A stretch of DNA of 64,000 bases from Venturia oleaginea. Taxonomy: Eukaryota; Ascomycota; Dothideomycetes; Venturiales; Venturiaceae. The notes beneath the pieces were generated by a model, which was given only the letters and a program-made list of their open reading frames with translations, made no database searches and was not told the origin of the DNA. Below, piece after piece: positions 44,934 to 56,190 of this stretch (positions are counted from its first letter, which is position 1; each line of letters opens with the position of its first letter). The position numbers and the translations under genes are program-made. The stretch is from positions 620,001-684,000 of the forward strand of contig JABMLP010000022.1 in NCBI GenBank assembly GCA_013176395.1. The letters run 5' to 3'.

Positions 44934-45176
44934 ATGAACTTCCTCACTTTCTGCCTCCTCTCGCCACTCGTCCTTGCAATCCCCCTCTCTATCAAAGCGG
45001 CGAGAGCAAATATTCTCCCTCCCTCCCTCGATACCCGCGATACCAATTCTAATCCACTCCGACCTTCCGACGAACTCGAGAAACGACAATATCATGATGC
45101 TTGCGTCACTTCATGCGGGAATTGGTTCAACCGAGAAAGCACTTTATACTCCGATTGTGTGGCCAGTTGCAAGTAG
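44934..45176 (+). CDS. Small secreted Cys-rich peptide precursor with Kex2-like site (copy 2)
   Basis: The single exon gives 80 residues. A signal peptide (MNFLTFCLLSPLVLAI, about 1-16) leads a propeptide, then a dibasic KR at 50-51, the site of Kex2-type processing. The predicted mature peptide has 29 residues with the pattern C57-X3-C61-X13-C75-X3-C79. Two CX3C pairs separated by 13 residues would fit a disulfide-stapled helical hairpin, as in alpha-hairpinins; this is a structural guess only. In copy 1 the homologous frame continues past the position of this stop with two further Cys. The function is unknown; candidates are effector-like or antimicrobial secreted peptide. The ATG at 44934 (AAAATGAAC) follows a leader also found in duplicate at 44294. 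Confidence 0.7.
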   Translation: MNFLTFCLLSPLVLAIPLSIKAARANILPPSLDTRDTNSNPLRPSDELEKRQYHDACVTSCGNWFNRESTLYSDCVASCK

Positions 45177-46089
45177 AATCCTTGTGACCCTGGGTGTCGT
45201 TAGGGATACGAGTCAGGAGCGTAGTGGAGAGGTGGATCGGTTTTTGTTGGTACGGGAGGTTTTGGTATGGGAGGTCATGAGGATTTTAAAGTGACAGACC
45301 AACCAGAAGTCACTAGAGCCAAATCGAACAATTCCAGGGCATCCCAAAGTCACTTTCGCGCAGCTGTGCTCCAGAGTTATTTTGCCGTTCCCCAACGTGT
45401 GGAGGTCCGAGGTTGACGATCTCCATCTTCTCACCAATTAACAGCCATCAGAGAACATGAATTGAAGATACAATAGAGACCGTCTAACGAGAACGAGACG
45501 ATAATGGCAATTGCTTGTGTGGGATGGGATGCCTTCCAAAGCTTGATCTCGGGTCACGGTTTGGGTCTCTACCAAAGTTGGAGCCAACGATAACGACAAC
45601 AACCACACAGCAGTTTGAACGTAGGAGGCGTCGGATTAGACCTCGTCGCGTCTCTGAGAAAAGAACGCAGAGTGGGCTTTTGAAATATTATCGCGATTTT
45701 TTCCCTCCTCTCTACTGTGAGAAACTCTTTGACAGCTCTTGGTGGCTAAAGTAATGCAATTAGACAGCCGTCTTCGTCTCCTCGATGGCAGGAGAAACCG
45801 ACGCGGCAGAACATCGTCAAGATGGCCAATCGAATCCAAGTCATCCCATGTCGCTTCATGCATCTCACCACCTACTCCATATCTCGGCTTCAGCGGGGCT
45901 TCTCAGCATTCCAGGCCCCGCAGCGCAACTCCCGGATACGTCGTCGAGCTCTTTCACCGTCAAATTCCTTTGTGATATCTGGTCATGACTTTGGACAGCC
46001 ATCTCTGAACGCTGAAGAATGGAATACTATGATCATCAGGTCGACAGGTACCAACATCCATCTGACGCTGTGTCGCTCACACTTCAATA
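45177..46089. other. Accessory-island spacer with the 3' flank duplicated from 43364-43600
   Basis: The first 215 bp (to about 45390) are a diverged copy of the flank of copy 1, including a shared CACTTTCGCGCAGCTGTGCT. The remainder has short frames such as 45785-45988 (+) that may be remains of the N-terminus of the kinase-like gene that follows. Confidence 0.55.
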
Positions 46090-47390
46090 TTGCCAGGACA
46101 GGTTCCCTGTGCGACTTATCAGAACGCCCAGGCCGACGAGGATTACGAAGAGTACGAGTTGGACCTCGAAGATCTGCCTTGGGATATTTTGCCCGGAATC
46201 CAGCAGCTGAGATTCCCTCCTCGGGAACGAAACGACCTATGTGACGGTCAGCTGATCGGAGAGGAAACCGTCCTACAGGCGACTGGAGTCTTACGAACCT
46301 TTATCGATCACTGTCAAGTCGCTCGTGTCGATCTGGATGTATACGAGAGCTTCACCTTTGAAAACCTGCCAGCATCTACCAAAACCTGCCTTATCCTTGA
46401 GATCTTAGGTCAGAGGCAATCTTTGTCCATGTTCATGGCTGGCAACCACGACGACGATGCTTACCCACCGTCGGACACTGCAATAGCTGAGCCATTAGGT
46501 GATGAGCCAGCATCCGCTTCTGTGTTTCGTTTCCTGGTGGAACAATCTCGATTCTCAAAACGCCAGTGTGAAAAAGGGGAGCATATCAATCTCGCTAAGC
46601 ATGAAGTGCTTCCTTTCATATCAGTTCGGCATCTGGGCCATGGTGCTCAAGGTGCTGTAGACGCCATTGAGCTTGTCGCTACAAAAACTCGATACGCAAG
46701 GAAAACGTGCGAAGCCCCAATAGTCAGAGCAACAGGAGATTTTTAGAGAAATCTCCCTGCTCAAAAGACTCGACATCCGGAAACACATCATCGAAGTTAT
46801 CAACACCTATTCTCGAGGAACATAAGTTGGCATCACAATGACACTCGCAGATTGTGATCTGACGCACGTTCTGTCACTATCGACGAGCGAAAGAAGAGCC
46901 ATCATTCCAGACGAGAATCTCCGCAAAGCCTATGGGTGTCTCTTTCTCGCTCTATCACATGCACGAAATGTGAATTCGGCATAAGGACATCAAGCCTCAA
47001 AACGTCCTAATTCGAAATGGGGCTCTTCTCTTCACAGATTTTGGTACCTCGAAAGACTATTCAGAGCTCACAAATTCCTTGACAGTCGACGGAACGAATA
47101 CCAGGAGATATGCCGCGCCAGAGTTCACAAGAGACGTTAATCATCAAGCGCCAGCGGATGTATTCGCGCTTGGACTTGTCCTTCTCTCCATCTGGAGCAT
47201 TTTGGAGGGCTGGCAACCAGAGTCTCCACATAATTTCGCAACCATTGCTTCCACCTCGCCATTCTGTAACAATATGGATGCCATGGGGAATTGGATATCC
47301 ATTCGAATATTCGGAACAGTGTATCCTCCTGATTCACCAGATGCTTAAACCTGCTGCTTGCGCATACTTCAGTTACAGGGCTCATTCTTA
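46090..47390 (+). pseudogene. Protein kinase-like gene, broken by frameshifts and stops
   Basis: The first open segment (to 46746) encodes an N-terminal regulatory region and the glycine loop VRHLGHGAQGAVDAI. In the next frame follow REISLLKRLD and LADCDLTHVLSLS with a TAA inside. In a third frame come the catalytic loop RHKDIKPQN, with Lys in place of the usual Arg of HRD, TDFGTSKD, and the APE motif in RRYAAPEF, then DVFALGLVLLSIW. A TGA stands six codons before the catalytic loop. At least two frameshifts (about 46725 and 46965) and two stops are needed to explain it. HKDIKPQN kinases form expanded families in filamentous ascomycetes. It is most likely a dead copy. Confidence 0.75.
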
Positions 47391-47919
47391 ACTAAGGAAA
47401 GGCTAGAATGACGAGTTCGAACTCGAAGAAGAGTCCCTCTTTCTTCCCAATTCTTCATGTTAACACAGTAGAGTTATCTCGATCGTAATTTCATATCGAG
47501 ATGTCTATCAAATTAGTATCGAATCCACGAGCTTCATACGGATGTATCCAACGGTCTTTCCGATTAGCAGTTGAACTGAACGGGCAAGGCGCACGGCCAC
47601 ACACCCGACATGACTCTACCAATCTCCACGCCAGACTTCAGCCGCATCTAGCCCATTCGACATGACGAGGTGGCATACCCCGTACTTCCACCTAACCCCA
47701 TTGAGCGTCGTTCCTGCATCATCATCGGCGTCATGGATGATCATTGAGACCAGTCTTAGCAGCAGCTGACTACTGCCTATTGTTTGCCTTCCTTGTACAT
47801 AAAACAAAACATTCCCGTACCGCCCTTCTTCTCTTCTATTTTTCTTGATTTCTTCAACAAACGAGCGAACGATTCAACTCTCATCAATAACAAACACACA
47901 ACCCACTACGAACGAAAAC
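47391..47919. other. Intergenic region downstream of the kinase remnant
   Basis: No gene is recognised. The last 100 bp are the T/C- and A-rich leader of the small gene that starts at 47920. Confidence 0.45.
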
Positions 47920-48465
47920 ATGTACATCCCCCTCCCCACCCCCCAAAGCATCATGGTCGCCGGCCTGGCCCTGAGCGGTACTTTGCACAAACGTACGTCC
48001 CCCCCTCCCTCCTCCTTCCTCCCTCTCCCTCTCCATTCTCCCCCGCCCCCTATCCCACACCCCCCCTAACACCCTTAACCAGCAACCGAAATAACCTCGG
48101 GCGAAATCCTCGACTACGCCATAGAAAAATGCCTTGACGACTCTGGCAAAATCCACTGCTCAAAACCCTTCCCCGTCACAAAATTAACCTGCTACAACTT
48201 CGAATGGTCCACCGAGGGAACGGTCTCGCACACGACGCTCGAGGTGCGTGATGCCGCCAGTGGGGAGATTGTGTTTTATCGGGATACGAATGGGGAGTGG
48301 ACGCCTGAGAAGGGGGAGGTGAGTTTTTTATTTTTATTTGTTACAAGGGGTTGGGTTTATGTGTGGTGCTAATGCGTGTTTTAGTTGGTGTATCTTGATT
48401 TCAAGCCAAAGGTTTGGAAGACGGGGAATGATACTGTTGAGTTTAAGGTTACTACTTGCAACTAA
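47920..48465 (+). CDS. Hypothetical small beta-rich protein, 129 residues (three exons)
   Basis: Exons 47920-47992, 48083-48318 and 48385-48465 sum to 130 codons with the stop. The N-terminus is MYIPLPTPQS followed by a weakly hydrophobic stretch (IMVAGLALSGTL) that does not look like a strong signal peptide. The rest has alternating hydrophobic and polar residues (THTTLEVRD-like 'SHTTLEVRDA', GEIVFYRDTNGEW, LVYLDFKPKVW, TVEFKVTTC) and four cysteines, suggesting a beta-sandwich. I do not recognise a family. Splice sites are canonical and the frame is consistent, so it is probably a real gene. Confidence 0.65.
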
Positions 48466-48977
48466 GGGATGAGCATTGGAGGAAGGTACTGGGTGTTGTG
48501 CCTCGGACGTGTGCATGGAATTAAGAAGTATATGAATTTAACTCCTGAATGGCCATGTTGACCTGACAAATGCGCTTGAATGGGCGGGAGAGAAAGTGGA
48601 TTCCTGTGGTTGATTGATGTAACAGTCTATGGAGCATTTCATCTATGTGTATAGCATAGAGCATTAGTAGGGTCGACAATATAGTATCAATCGCTTCCGA
48701 GTGAACTAAGTTTTCATCTTCGTCTGAAGTGGTTTGTAAGGTGATTTGCCAATTGGTGCAGTCTCTTGCCTTCATCAGTTGTTTAACTCATATACGTCAC
48801 CACAACAAGAGTCGCATGCTGGGTACGCTTCATTCAGGAGTAGGCCAAAAGGTCGTAACTGATTAACAGGAAGATGTAGGAAATCGCCCCCTTCCTTCCC
48901 ACCCAATCTCCACTCACCATGATTTCTCCCCTCAAACTTCATCATCGTGGTATCTCACTCCTTTCACCCCCCCCCAT
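48466..48977. other. Convergent 3' flank between the small gene and ALE1
   Basis: No gene, repeat or RNA was recognised. Confidence 0.45.
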
Positions 48978-50893
48978 CTACTCAATCTTAATTCCACTAT
49001 CAACAACACTAATCCCCCTCCTCTTAAACTCCTCAATCTTCTGCTGCAAAACAGCCTTGACATCGGGAACATTGCTGCCCCGTCTCCTCCTCTTCGCAAC
49101 CTCCTCCTGCACCTCCTTGACCAACTCCTGCAACTCCTTCTCCGGATCATCTGGCAATCCCAACATCCCACCCGGTGGAGTTTTAGCAGAATCTTGGCTC
49201 ACCTGTCTCTCCAACTGCCGGTTTCCATCCGGACCGTTGCGCTTGCGAAGTTTGGCAGCTAGCATGGGGCGAGCGGGTGAGTAGAGGAAGCCGAAGCAAA
49301 TGGTGACGCCGACGAGACCGTAGAAGTAGACGCGGGACCAGACTGTGATTGCTGCGGATAGGGTGAGGACGTTGAAGGGGGCCGTGACGAAGCAGAAGGA
49401 GAATTGCGTTATGAACCAGGTGAAGGCGTCGTAGTACTTTTTGTTGGCGGTCGGAGTCTTGCCGTCTTTGGACATGAAGAAGGGGCGGATGAGGCGGCGG
49501 CCATCTTTGGGATGCGGTTAGCAAGATGTTAGGCGATATGGAGAAGGAGGCTTACATTTGGCAATATTTTGCATCAAACTTCCTAGGATGAAGGAAAGAT
49601 AGTAACCTGGGTAGAAGCCGTGCCAGAAAGCACTGGTAACGAAAGTTGCAAGCGTAGCTTGGAAGCCAGGCTTCTTGCCTTTGGGTGTGACACGGAGAAA
49701 CATGTAGTTTCGTAGCCAGTGATTGGTGTTGACGTTCCAACCGCCGAGATAAGCTCTGACATTCTGAGCTGTCTCGACCTCCATTGGCTTGACATTGCTC
49801 AGTCGGTCCCACTTGGCTCGTCCGGTTGCTTCGTCAATTCCATTGTAGCCGATACCTGAAAGGATGCAAGATCCCTCACTGAGGAACCAGACTCCATAGT
49901 ACTTGGTACGAGTAGTTACACCTAGCATGTAGAGGATAAAGATTCTTCGAAAGATGTTGTATTTCATGTAGTCGTCCGTGAGGAAATACTCTGGGTAATA
50001 CAAGCCGTTCAGTTGCAGGAAAGCAAAGACCCAAAAGAGTCCACATGCGGCTTTGATGGCGGCAGGAGTACCAGAACGAGGAATCTTACGCTTTTTGCGA
50101 GTTGGTGGTGCTTTGGAGGGGTCAACACCGGCAGGGAGTTCAAACATTTTGGTGGAGATGTACGTCTTGTATTCTTGATAATCGAAAGCTGGGCCAACTA
50201 GAAGACCCGGAAAGAAGAAAACATAGCCGAAGAAGTCGAGCAAGTTTGGCATGACTTTGATCGAATTCGTCTTTTGGAGATCAGACAATTCAGATTCAGG
50301 AAGGCGGCCGTCGTGGACGTTCCAGCAGAAGGCAGTCAACTTCATGACTAGAACCATCTGAGCGCCCGTGATATCAATGGCACCTGGATCGAGACTTGGG
50401 TCCATGCGAGCGACGTGGTTGATGGACATGTGACCCATGCAGAAGACGAAACCAATCCACGGCATCAAGGGGCCTTCAATGAACATGGCGATACAATATG
50501 AAGCGATGGAAGTGATGAGAAGCGTGCGTAGACCACCCCAAAGACTAAAGAGGCCGACCAGGTAGAACATGGATACACTGTGTCAATATGAGCAAAGTTC
50601 ATGTTCGCCCATGAAAGACTCACGCGATATTGAAGGCGTTCTTCTGCCATGGCTTGTTGTCTGGTATTCTCTTCAGAACAGCAGTCAGCGGGTACGAGAT
50701 CAAGAACGAAGCTGTAAGCTTGACTGTTGTTTGTTAGCAGAAATTCCCAAAGCAGGTATGGCGTGCGGGAGACATACTCTCGTCTGGTGAAGCCCCTAGG
50801 ATGCCCGAGAGATACACGAAGGCTGAGAGTAATCAGTATCTGTTGCTTGATTCGTGGTGTCCCAGTCTTACGGATATTAATGAACGGAAGCAT
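48978..50893 (-). CDS. ALE1: Lysophospholipid acyltransferase of the MBOAT family (Ale1/Slc4/Lpt1)
   Basis: Exons 50893-50872, 50822-50778, 50723-50624, 50577-49556 and 49504-48978 give 571 residues. The protein has about ten membrane segments and the MBOAT signatures: MCMGHMSINH-like 'FCMGHMSINHVAR' near the start, LVMKLTAFCWNVHDG, WNVNTNHWLRNYMFLRV with the active-site Asn, and SAFWHGFYPGYY with the invariant His. The C-terminal 100 residues are hydrophilic with a heptad-like coiled segment (KELQELVKEVQEEVAK). Ale1 reacylates lysophospholipids in the ER as part of phospholipid remodelling. The first three exons are short (22, 45 and 100 nt) and were recovered from frame continuity with the family's N-terminus. 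Confidence 0.94.
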
Positions 50894-51220
50894 TCCGGCG
50901 GCTTGACGTTCCTCGTTCTGTGGTTGGCGAAGTATCGACTATCCTCTTGGATCAAAAGCTGGTGAGAGAGTGACCCGGAGCTCTTATGTGGATTCTCAAG
51001 ACAATGTCCCTCTGTGATCAGGGCCGTCTCATTGTGAGAGTAGATGTCTGTGTGTGTCTTGAAATGTGTCGAATACGGAACTTCACTTCTCAACGAACTG
51101 GAAAGTCGCAGCGAGGAACGTGCATCAACACCATCACTTCCCCGAGCTATCACCGACGACTTCCGACTCTACTCGACAACCTTCCCCAGCGCATGCCTTG
51201 AAAGCATCGCAACCTCCAAT
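50894..51220. promoter_or_regulatory. Divergent promoter region of ALE1 and CWC27
   Basis: A 327-bp spacer lies between two start codons facing away from each other. The CWC27 frame is open upstream to about 51044 but without homology, so the start at 51221 is preferred. No defined motif was identified. Confidence 0.5.
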
Positions 51221-52843
51221 ATGAGCTCAGTCTACAACCTCGAACCCCAGCCCACAGCAAAGGTCCTTCTCCAAACCACCGGCGGTGACATCCTCCTCGA
51301 ATTGTTCGCGAAACAAACGCCCCTCGCGTCGCGAAATTTTCTACAGCTATGTCTCGATGGCTACTACAATGGGACAATCTTCCACCGCCTAGTCCCAGGC
51401 TTCATCTTACAGGGCGGTGATCCCACGGGAACAGGTTCAGGAGGAGAGAGCAGCTTTCAACATGGCAAGCCTTTTGCGGATGAGTTCCACAGCCGGCTCA
51501 AGTTCAATCGGCGAGGATTGCTGGGTATGGCGAACACAGGCAAGGATGATAATGGGAGTCAATTTTTCTTCACTTTGGGTGCCACGCCTGAGTTGACGGG
51601 GAAGAATGTCATGTTTGGGAGAGTGGAGGAGGGCTCGAAGACGATTTACAATCTGATGAAGATGGCTGATGGAGAGCTGGCTGGAGAAGGAGACAGACCA
51701 TTGTATCCATACTCGATAAAGGCATCTGAGATATTGGTCAACCCGTTTGAGGATATGGTGAAGCGGGATTTGACGAGAAGAGCTGTGGCCACAGAGAATA
51801 AGAAGGACAAGAAGAAGCCGAAGCGAAAAGCGGGCAAGGCAATGCTCAGCTTCGGCGGTGATGAGGAAGGAGAAGATGCAGCTCCTGTTGTAAAGAAGCC
51901 AAAGTTCAATCCGAAGCTTGTCAGCGCCATAGAAGACGATGCGCCTGCACCTGCACCTGCGCCTAAGAAGACAACTACTGCCTCGAAACCAGCACCTAAA
52001 CCAAAATCTGTACCGAAGAAGAGGACACCTTCGCCCTCGCCACCACCCCGACGAGACCAGCTTCTTTCCGCCCTCACTCACAATCCAGCGCCACAACGAA
52101 GTGCAGCTTCTCCATCCTCTTCACCATCCTCCTCTCCCTCATCCTCTCCAGAACCAGAACCCCCGAAGAAATCCGAACTAGCTTCGCGAACAAACGCCCA
52201 AATCGAAGAACTCAAAGCCTCCATGCGACGAACAGGTCCCACTGTCGCAGCCCCAGCAAAGAAACAATCAGCATTAGAAGCCCTGATACCCGCAACCTCA
52301 ACACGAGGTCGAAAGAGAAGACCAGGCGGCGGAGGTGGCAAGGAAGAATCAGACAGCTTCAGCATGTTCAAAGCATTCAAAGAACGCCTGGAAAATCAAG
52401 TCCAAACCCTTCCTGGGGAAGCAAAAGAAACAATCCCAGAACCACGGAAAGAGAAAGACCCAGCGGCAACAAAAGATATCCCCGCAGTACAAGATGACTC
52501 GGACGAAGAAGCAGCGCTGTGCGATCTCCATTTCATTCTCGACTGCCAATCATGCACGAAATGGGATAAACCTTCCAATGAAACCGGACAAGCAGAGGCA
52601 GATGATGAAGATTTAGCGGGCACGGCGTGGTTAAGTCACAAATTATCGTTTGCAAAGGATCGGCTGGGCAAGGATTTGAAGTGGAAGAAGCAGAATGAGG
52701 ATGAATTGGTGGTTATTGATCCGAGGGAGAAGGCAAAGGATCTGGGGATTGGCGCGAAACGAGGCGGAGGCGGAAGAGGGGGGAGAGGTGGTGGTGATGG
52801 TGGTGGAGGGTTCAGGGGTGGTGGGAATTGGAAGGGGAAATGA
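51221..52843 (+). CDS. CWC27: Spliceosome-associated cyclophilin Cwc27
   Basis: The single exon encodes 540 residues. The cyclophilin domain (about 10-170) starts VYNLEPQPTAKVLLQTTGGDI, typical of Cwc27, and carries FHRLVPGFILQGGDPTGTG, KFNRRGLLGMANTG and SQFFFTLG. The spacing NGSQFFF and IYNLMKM fits the family. A long Lys/Pro/Ser-rich charged region follows, then a conserved C-terminal block (SFSMFKAFKERL, and CDLHFILDCQSC) and an Arg-Gly-rich end. Cwc27 joins the activated spliceosome (Bact) with Cwc22. The C-terminal RGG-like tail is a low-complexity extension. Confidence 0.94.
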   Translation: MSSVYNLEPQPTAKVLLQTTGGDILLELFAKQTPLASRNFLQLCLDGYYNGTIFHRLVPGFILQGGDPTGTGSGGESSFQHGKPFADEFHSRLKFNRRGLLGMANTGKDDNGSQFFFTLGATPELTGKNVMFGRVEEGSKTIYNLMKMADGELAGEGDRPLYPYSIKASEILVNPFEDMVKRDLTRRAVATENKKDKKKPKRKAGKAMLSFGGDEEGEDAAPVVKKPKFNPKLVSAIEDDAPAPAPAPKKTTTASKPAPKPKSVPKKRTPSPSPPPRRDQLLSALTHNPAPQRSAASPSSSPSSSPSSSPEPEPPKKSELASRTNAQIEELKASMRRTGPTVAAPAKKQSALEALIPATSTRGRKRRPGGGGGKEESDSFSMFKAFKERLENQVQTLPGEAKETIPEPRKEKDPAATKDIPAVQDDSDEEAALCDLHFILDCQSCTKWDKPSNETGQAEADDEDLAGTAWLSHKLSFAKDRLGKDLKWKKQNEDELVVIDPREKAKDLGIGAKRGGGGRGGRGGGDGGGGFRGGGNWKGK

Positions 52844-53460
52844 ATTGTGTGAGATGAGGTACTGCGAGATCTTGGATGAAATTGTACATTTACATAACAT
52901 CTTTGACGGTGGCTCTCGTGGTACACTCCCGAATTCACTTTCGCTACAGCAACTCTGGGATTAAGAGACGTTCTTAAAAAGAGCTAATTCATCACTCAAG
53001 CCCTCACCCAGTATCACTCACCTAAGAACTCAATCAAATCCATCTATCAAAACACACAAGTATCTTACAAGAAACCATACCAAGGTTCTATTCTATTCAA
53101 AACTCAATTCACGCATCAACCCAAGAAGATATAGACACCAAATACCATCGTACTATAACTCCGGTAGTTCCTCTTTCCACCTTCCCAAACCCAAACATGC
53201 CCTCTACATCGACCATCCCTCCAACAGCCCGGCCGCATCCAACCTCAGATAGAGAACAACAGCTACATATATTGTATACGGTGAAAGTACCTTCTCACCA
53301 ACCCATTTTCAACTACTTCGACTTCCTAACCCAGGAATAGAACCGATACTGATATCAGCAAATAGGATAAATAGGATCCTAGCCATCTACGAAAAAGAGT
53401 TGGGTTTTCAGAATGTAGTAGTGTGGATGTTGAAAGCGGGACTTGAAACTACGAGATAGT
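52844..53460. other. Intergenic region downstream of CWC27
   Basis: There is AT-rich sequence without recognisable genes, ending at the LINE remnant. Confidence 0.45.
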
Positions 53461-53462
53461 AG

Positions 53463-54935
53463 ATGTGGGAGTTGGTCTGTGTAGTTGGTGTGGGGCGTTG
53501 GGGGTATATATTCTTTCTAGACATAGGTACATACTCTTCCCCATTCAACCCCACAAAGTACCAACTAATGCACTTCAAGCAGGACAAACGGACGGAGGCC
53601 CAGCCAGGGGACATGGGCACTACAGTAGTGGTTGATGGGGCTCCAGTAAAGGTAATGAAGAAGGAGATCAGGATGCTCGGGGTCTGGTTCGATCCGTCGT
53701 TGAGTTGGGAGTCCCATATGAACAGGGCCATCGGCAAGGCCAGGGCAGCTATGGGAGCAATGGGGCGGCTGGTAGCCGGAATATTTGGACCATCATTGCG
53801 GAAGTCCAGACTCTTTTATATAGCAGTGGTAAGACCTACCCTCCTATATGGGATCCAGGCGTGGGGATGCAATGACCGAGCTGGAGGTATTACGCGGGCA
53901 CCGCACATGGAGCGATTGGCAAGAGTCCAGAGGACTGCCTTAGGAAGGTAACCGGGGGCTATGGGCGAACCCCCGTTGTTGCGCTGGAAAGGGAGACGTC
54001 GGTCCAGCCGATGGACCTATACGTGGAGCAGCTCGTCCTGGAACGAGTGGGAGCGGTAAAGGAACATCCGGTGGAAAAAGAGATACAACACACAGTTGAA
54101 CTCATGTGGAAGGACATGGAGGCTGTCCCCCACCACCAAAGGGGAGAAGAAGGAGAGGAAGAACCAGGGTATTTCCCCGGCGACCGGAGACACCGGTGGA
54201 GATGGGAGCTGCTAGACTAGCACTACGGGAGAAACAGTCCTACGAAATGCCTCAGTATGCTCCCGCAGAGCTAACCAACTTATACTATGGAGGACCGAGC
54301 CAGAGCCAAGACCAGTTCGATGATCCATTCATACCGTTAGGAATAACCCCAACCTCCCGCCACCAAGACCAACGCTAGGGAGACCTACACATGAAGTGGG
54401 ACCCTACAACCAGAGACAGGCCATTGCCAAGACGAGAAGGGAGCGAGGAAGGCCCGACGCTGAGGAACCGGGAGCCGAAAATAGGAGAAAGAGAGCTCGA
54501 AGGGGGGGAAACCTGCATAAATATAGGCTGCCCTCCAAAATCTCCGCGCTGCTGGAGGAGATATGGAGGGTAAGATGGGAGGAGAAGAGAAGGAACAAGG
54601 CCGGTGCGACTTGGTCTAAGGAGTGGGAGGACGAGACACTGGGACTGTACGATGGCCTCACGAAACTTGAAGCTACAGCGGTGTTTTTGATGAGAACAGA
54701 GGTATTGGGACTCCGGTCCTGGCTGGCAGCGATACATGTGCCGGGGATAACCCCGGAATGCGCGTGTGGATGGCGACACCAGACACTAATCCATGTATTC
54801 GACTTCTGCCCCAGATACAATGGAGACCATCTGAGGAGCGAAGCTGGTACAACATCGATACGTACGGCACTCAATACCAGCAAGGGATGCAAGGCTGCTG
54901 CTAGGTGGATGCTCGACAATAATATCCTGCCATAG
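53463..54935 (+). mobile_element. 5'-truncated LINE (Tad1-like non-LTR retrotransposon) remnant
   Basis: Three broken frames (53463-53951, 54011-54220, 54396-54935) encode the C-terminal part of a non-LTR reverse transcriptase ORF2. The first has KYQLMHFKQDKR, LGVWFDPSLSWESHM, and RPTLLYGIQAWG, hallmarks of the region after the RT catalytic core. The last has the C-terminal zinc-like motif CACGWRHQTLIHVFDFC and AARWMLDNN, as at the 3' end of Tad-type elements. The RT catalytic core and ORF1 are absent. No 5' boundary or target duplication could be defined, which is usual for 5'-truncated copies. The 3' UTR may extend to about 55660. Confidence 0.82.
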
Positions 54936-55716
54936 ATTACCGTGGCAAACAACGCACAAAAGGAGGACAGGTCAAACTTCTCCGCGGCGCCGCGCCTGGT
55001 GGGGAGAGTTGAGTAAGAAGACACAGGATAGGAGGGGGGACGAGCAGAGACTACGGACGGGAAGGAGGAGAAGCTGAAGTGAGAAATGAGCGGAATTCCC
55101 GAACCATGGACGGTACAAACACCGTCCATCAGTACGAACTCCAGCCAACCAGGAGGAAGCGTTGGAGAGCTGAAGGTGCGATGAGGGTCTTGAGGAGGGA
55201 CCGAGGAGAGAAGAGGAGGTGTGGACTGAAGATTGTTGTGAGGTGAAGGAGGGAGGAGAGATTGGGGTGGAAGTTGTTTATTTATTAACGGCGCGTTATC
55301 GGGGCGCGCCGTGTCCGTTACCACGCCCTCACCTGGACTCGCAATGGTTGGGTCCTCACGATGCTTGGCATATTAGATCCTGGTGTTGTAAAAATCCTGG
55401 ACCCTGAATTTGCAACAACAATGGCCACCTCGGAAACTGGACAACACCGGCCCGGAACAGAGGATTGGGAGCATTAGGACCAGAGGGTGTCCTATACTGA
55501 CCACAGTATAAATGACTCGGGTAGTGAACGGGGGGGCATAGTTCGACGGCGCCGGTCCATGGACGGGGCGCGGTCTGTTTTGCAATTGTAGATAGAGATT
55601 GTGGGCACACGGCACATACGCCATTACATACCACGTAAAATCCGATTATTATTATATACTCTTCCCAGATAGCGATTCAATGTTGGGTAGAAGCATCACA
55701 ATGTCAGATACGGAGG

Positions 55717-55832
55717 GTTCAAAAGAGTCTATAAGTTAAAACGTTCTACTATCCCCATCTCTGAAGAAAGGAGCATAAAGTTCAACCAAAGGTTAAAAGA
55801 GTAAATAAGTTAAACGTCCTACTATCCCGTCC
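55717..55832 (+). repeat. Imperfect 40-bp direct repeat
   Basis: Two copies share AAAAGAGT, ATAAGTTAAA and CTACTATCCC in the same order. They lie about 76 bp apart. Confidence 0.75.
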
Positions 55833-55843
55833 CCATCTCTATT

Positions 55844-55874
55844 TATGATGTATGATGTATGATGTATGATGTAT
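55844..55874 (+). repeat. 7-bp microsatellite (TATGATG)n
   Basis: Four full units of TATGATG and a partial one occur. Confidence 0.9.
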
Positions 55875-56190
55875 TAGAAAGCCATGTTGGTATATTCCAT
55901 ATCCAACAATCCAATGAGATACTTATCCAAACCACCTTCCTAAGGTCCCATCCCATCCCAATGCAACCAAGTGCAATCCAATGCAATCCAATCCGAACCT
56001 CCATCTTCAATTCATCGCTCATGCTCATAACCTCCCAGTAAAACAATCCCACGAATATATTAAAAAAGAAATGGCAAAGACCGTCCGTCATAATTCATCC
56101 TCTCTCCTTCTTCTTCTTCTTCAAGGGGTTCACCAAGGTTCACACCACACCCTCATCAGTTCAAACTTCACCAACCTCACCTCACCTCAC

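Larger units (their letters stand above)
54936..56190. other. LINE 3' flank and repeat-rich intergenic region
   Basis: It probably contains the 3' UTR of the LINE remnant. It also holds a 40-bp imperfect direct repeat (55717-55760 and 55793-55832) and the TGATGTA microsatellite at 55844-55874. No gene is recognised. Confidence 0.5.

Noticed and set aside
53408..53737. Minus-strand frame over the LINE remnant
   Set aside because: The plus strand clearly encodes LINE reverse-transcriptase sequence, so the reverse frame is a shadow.
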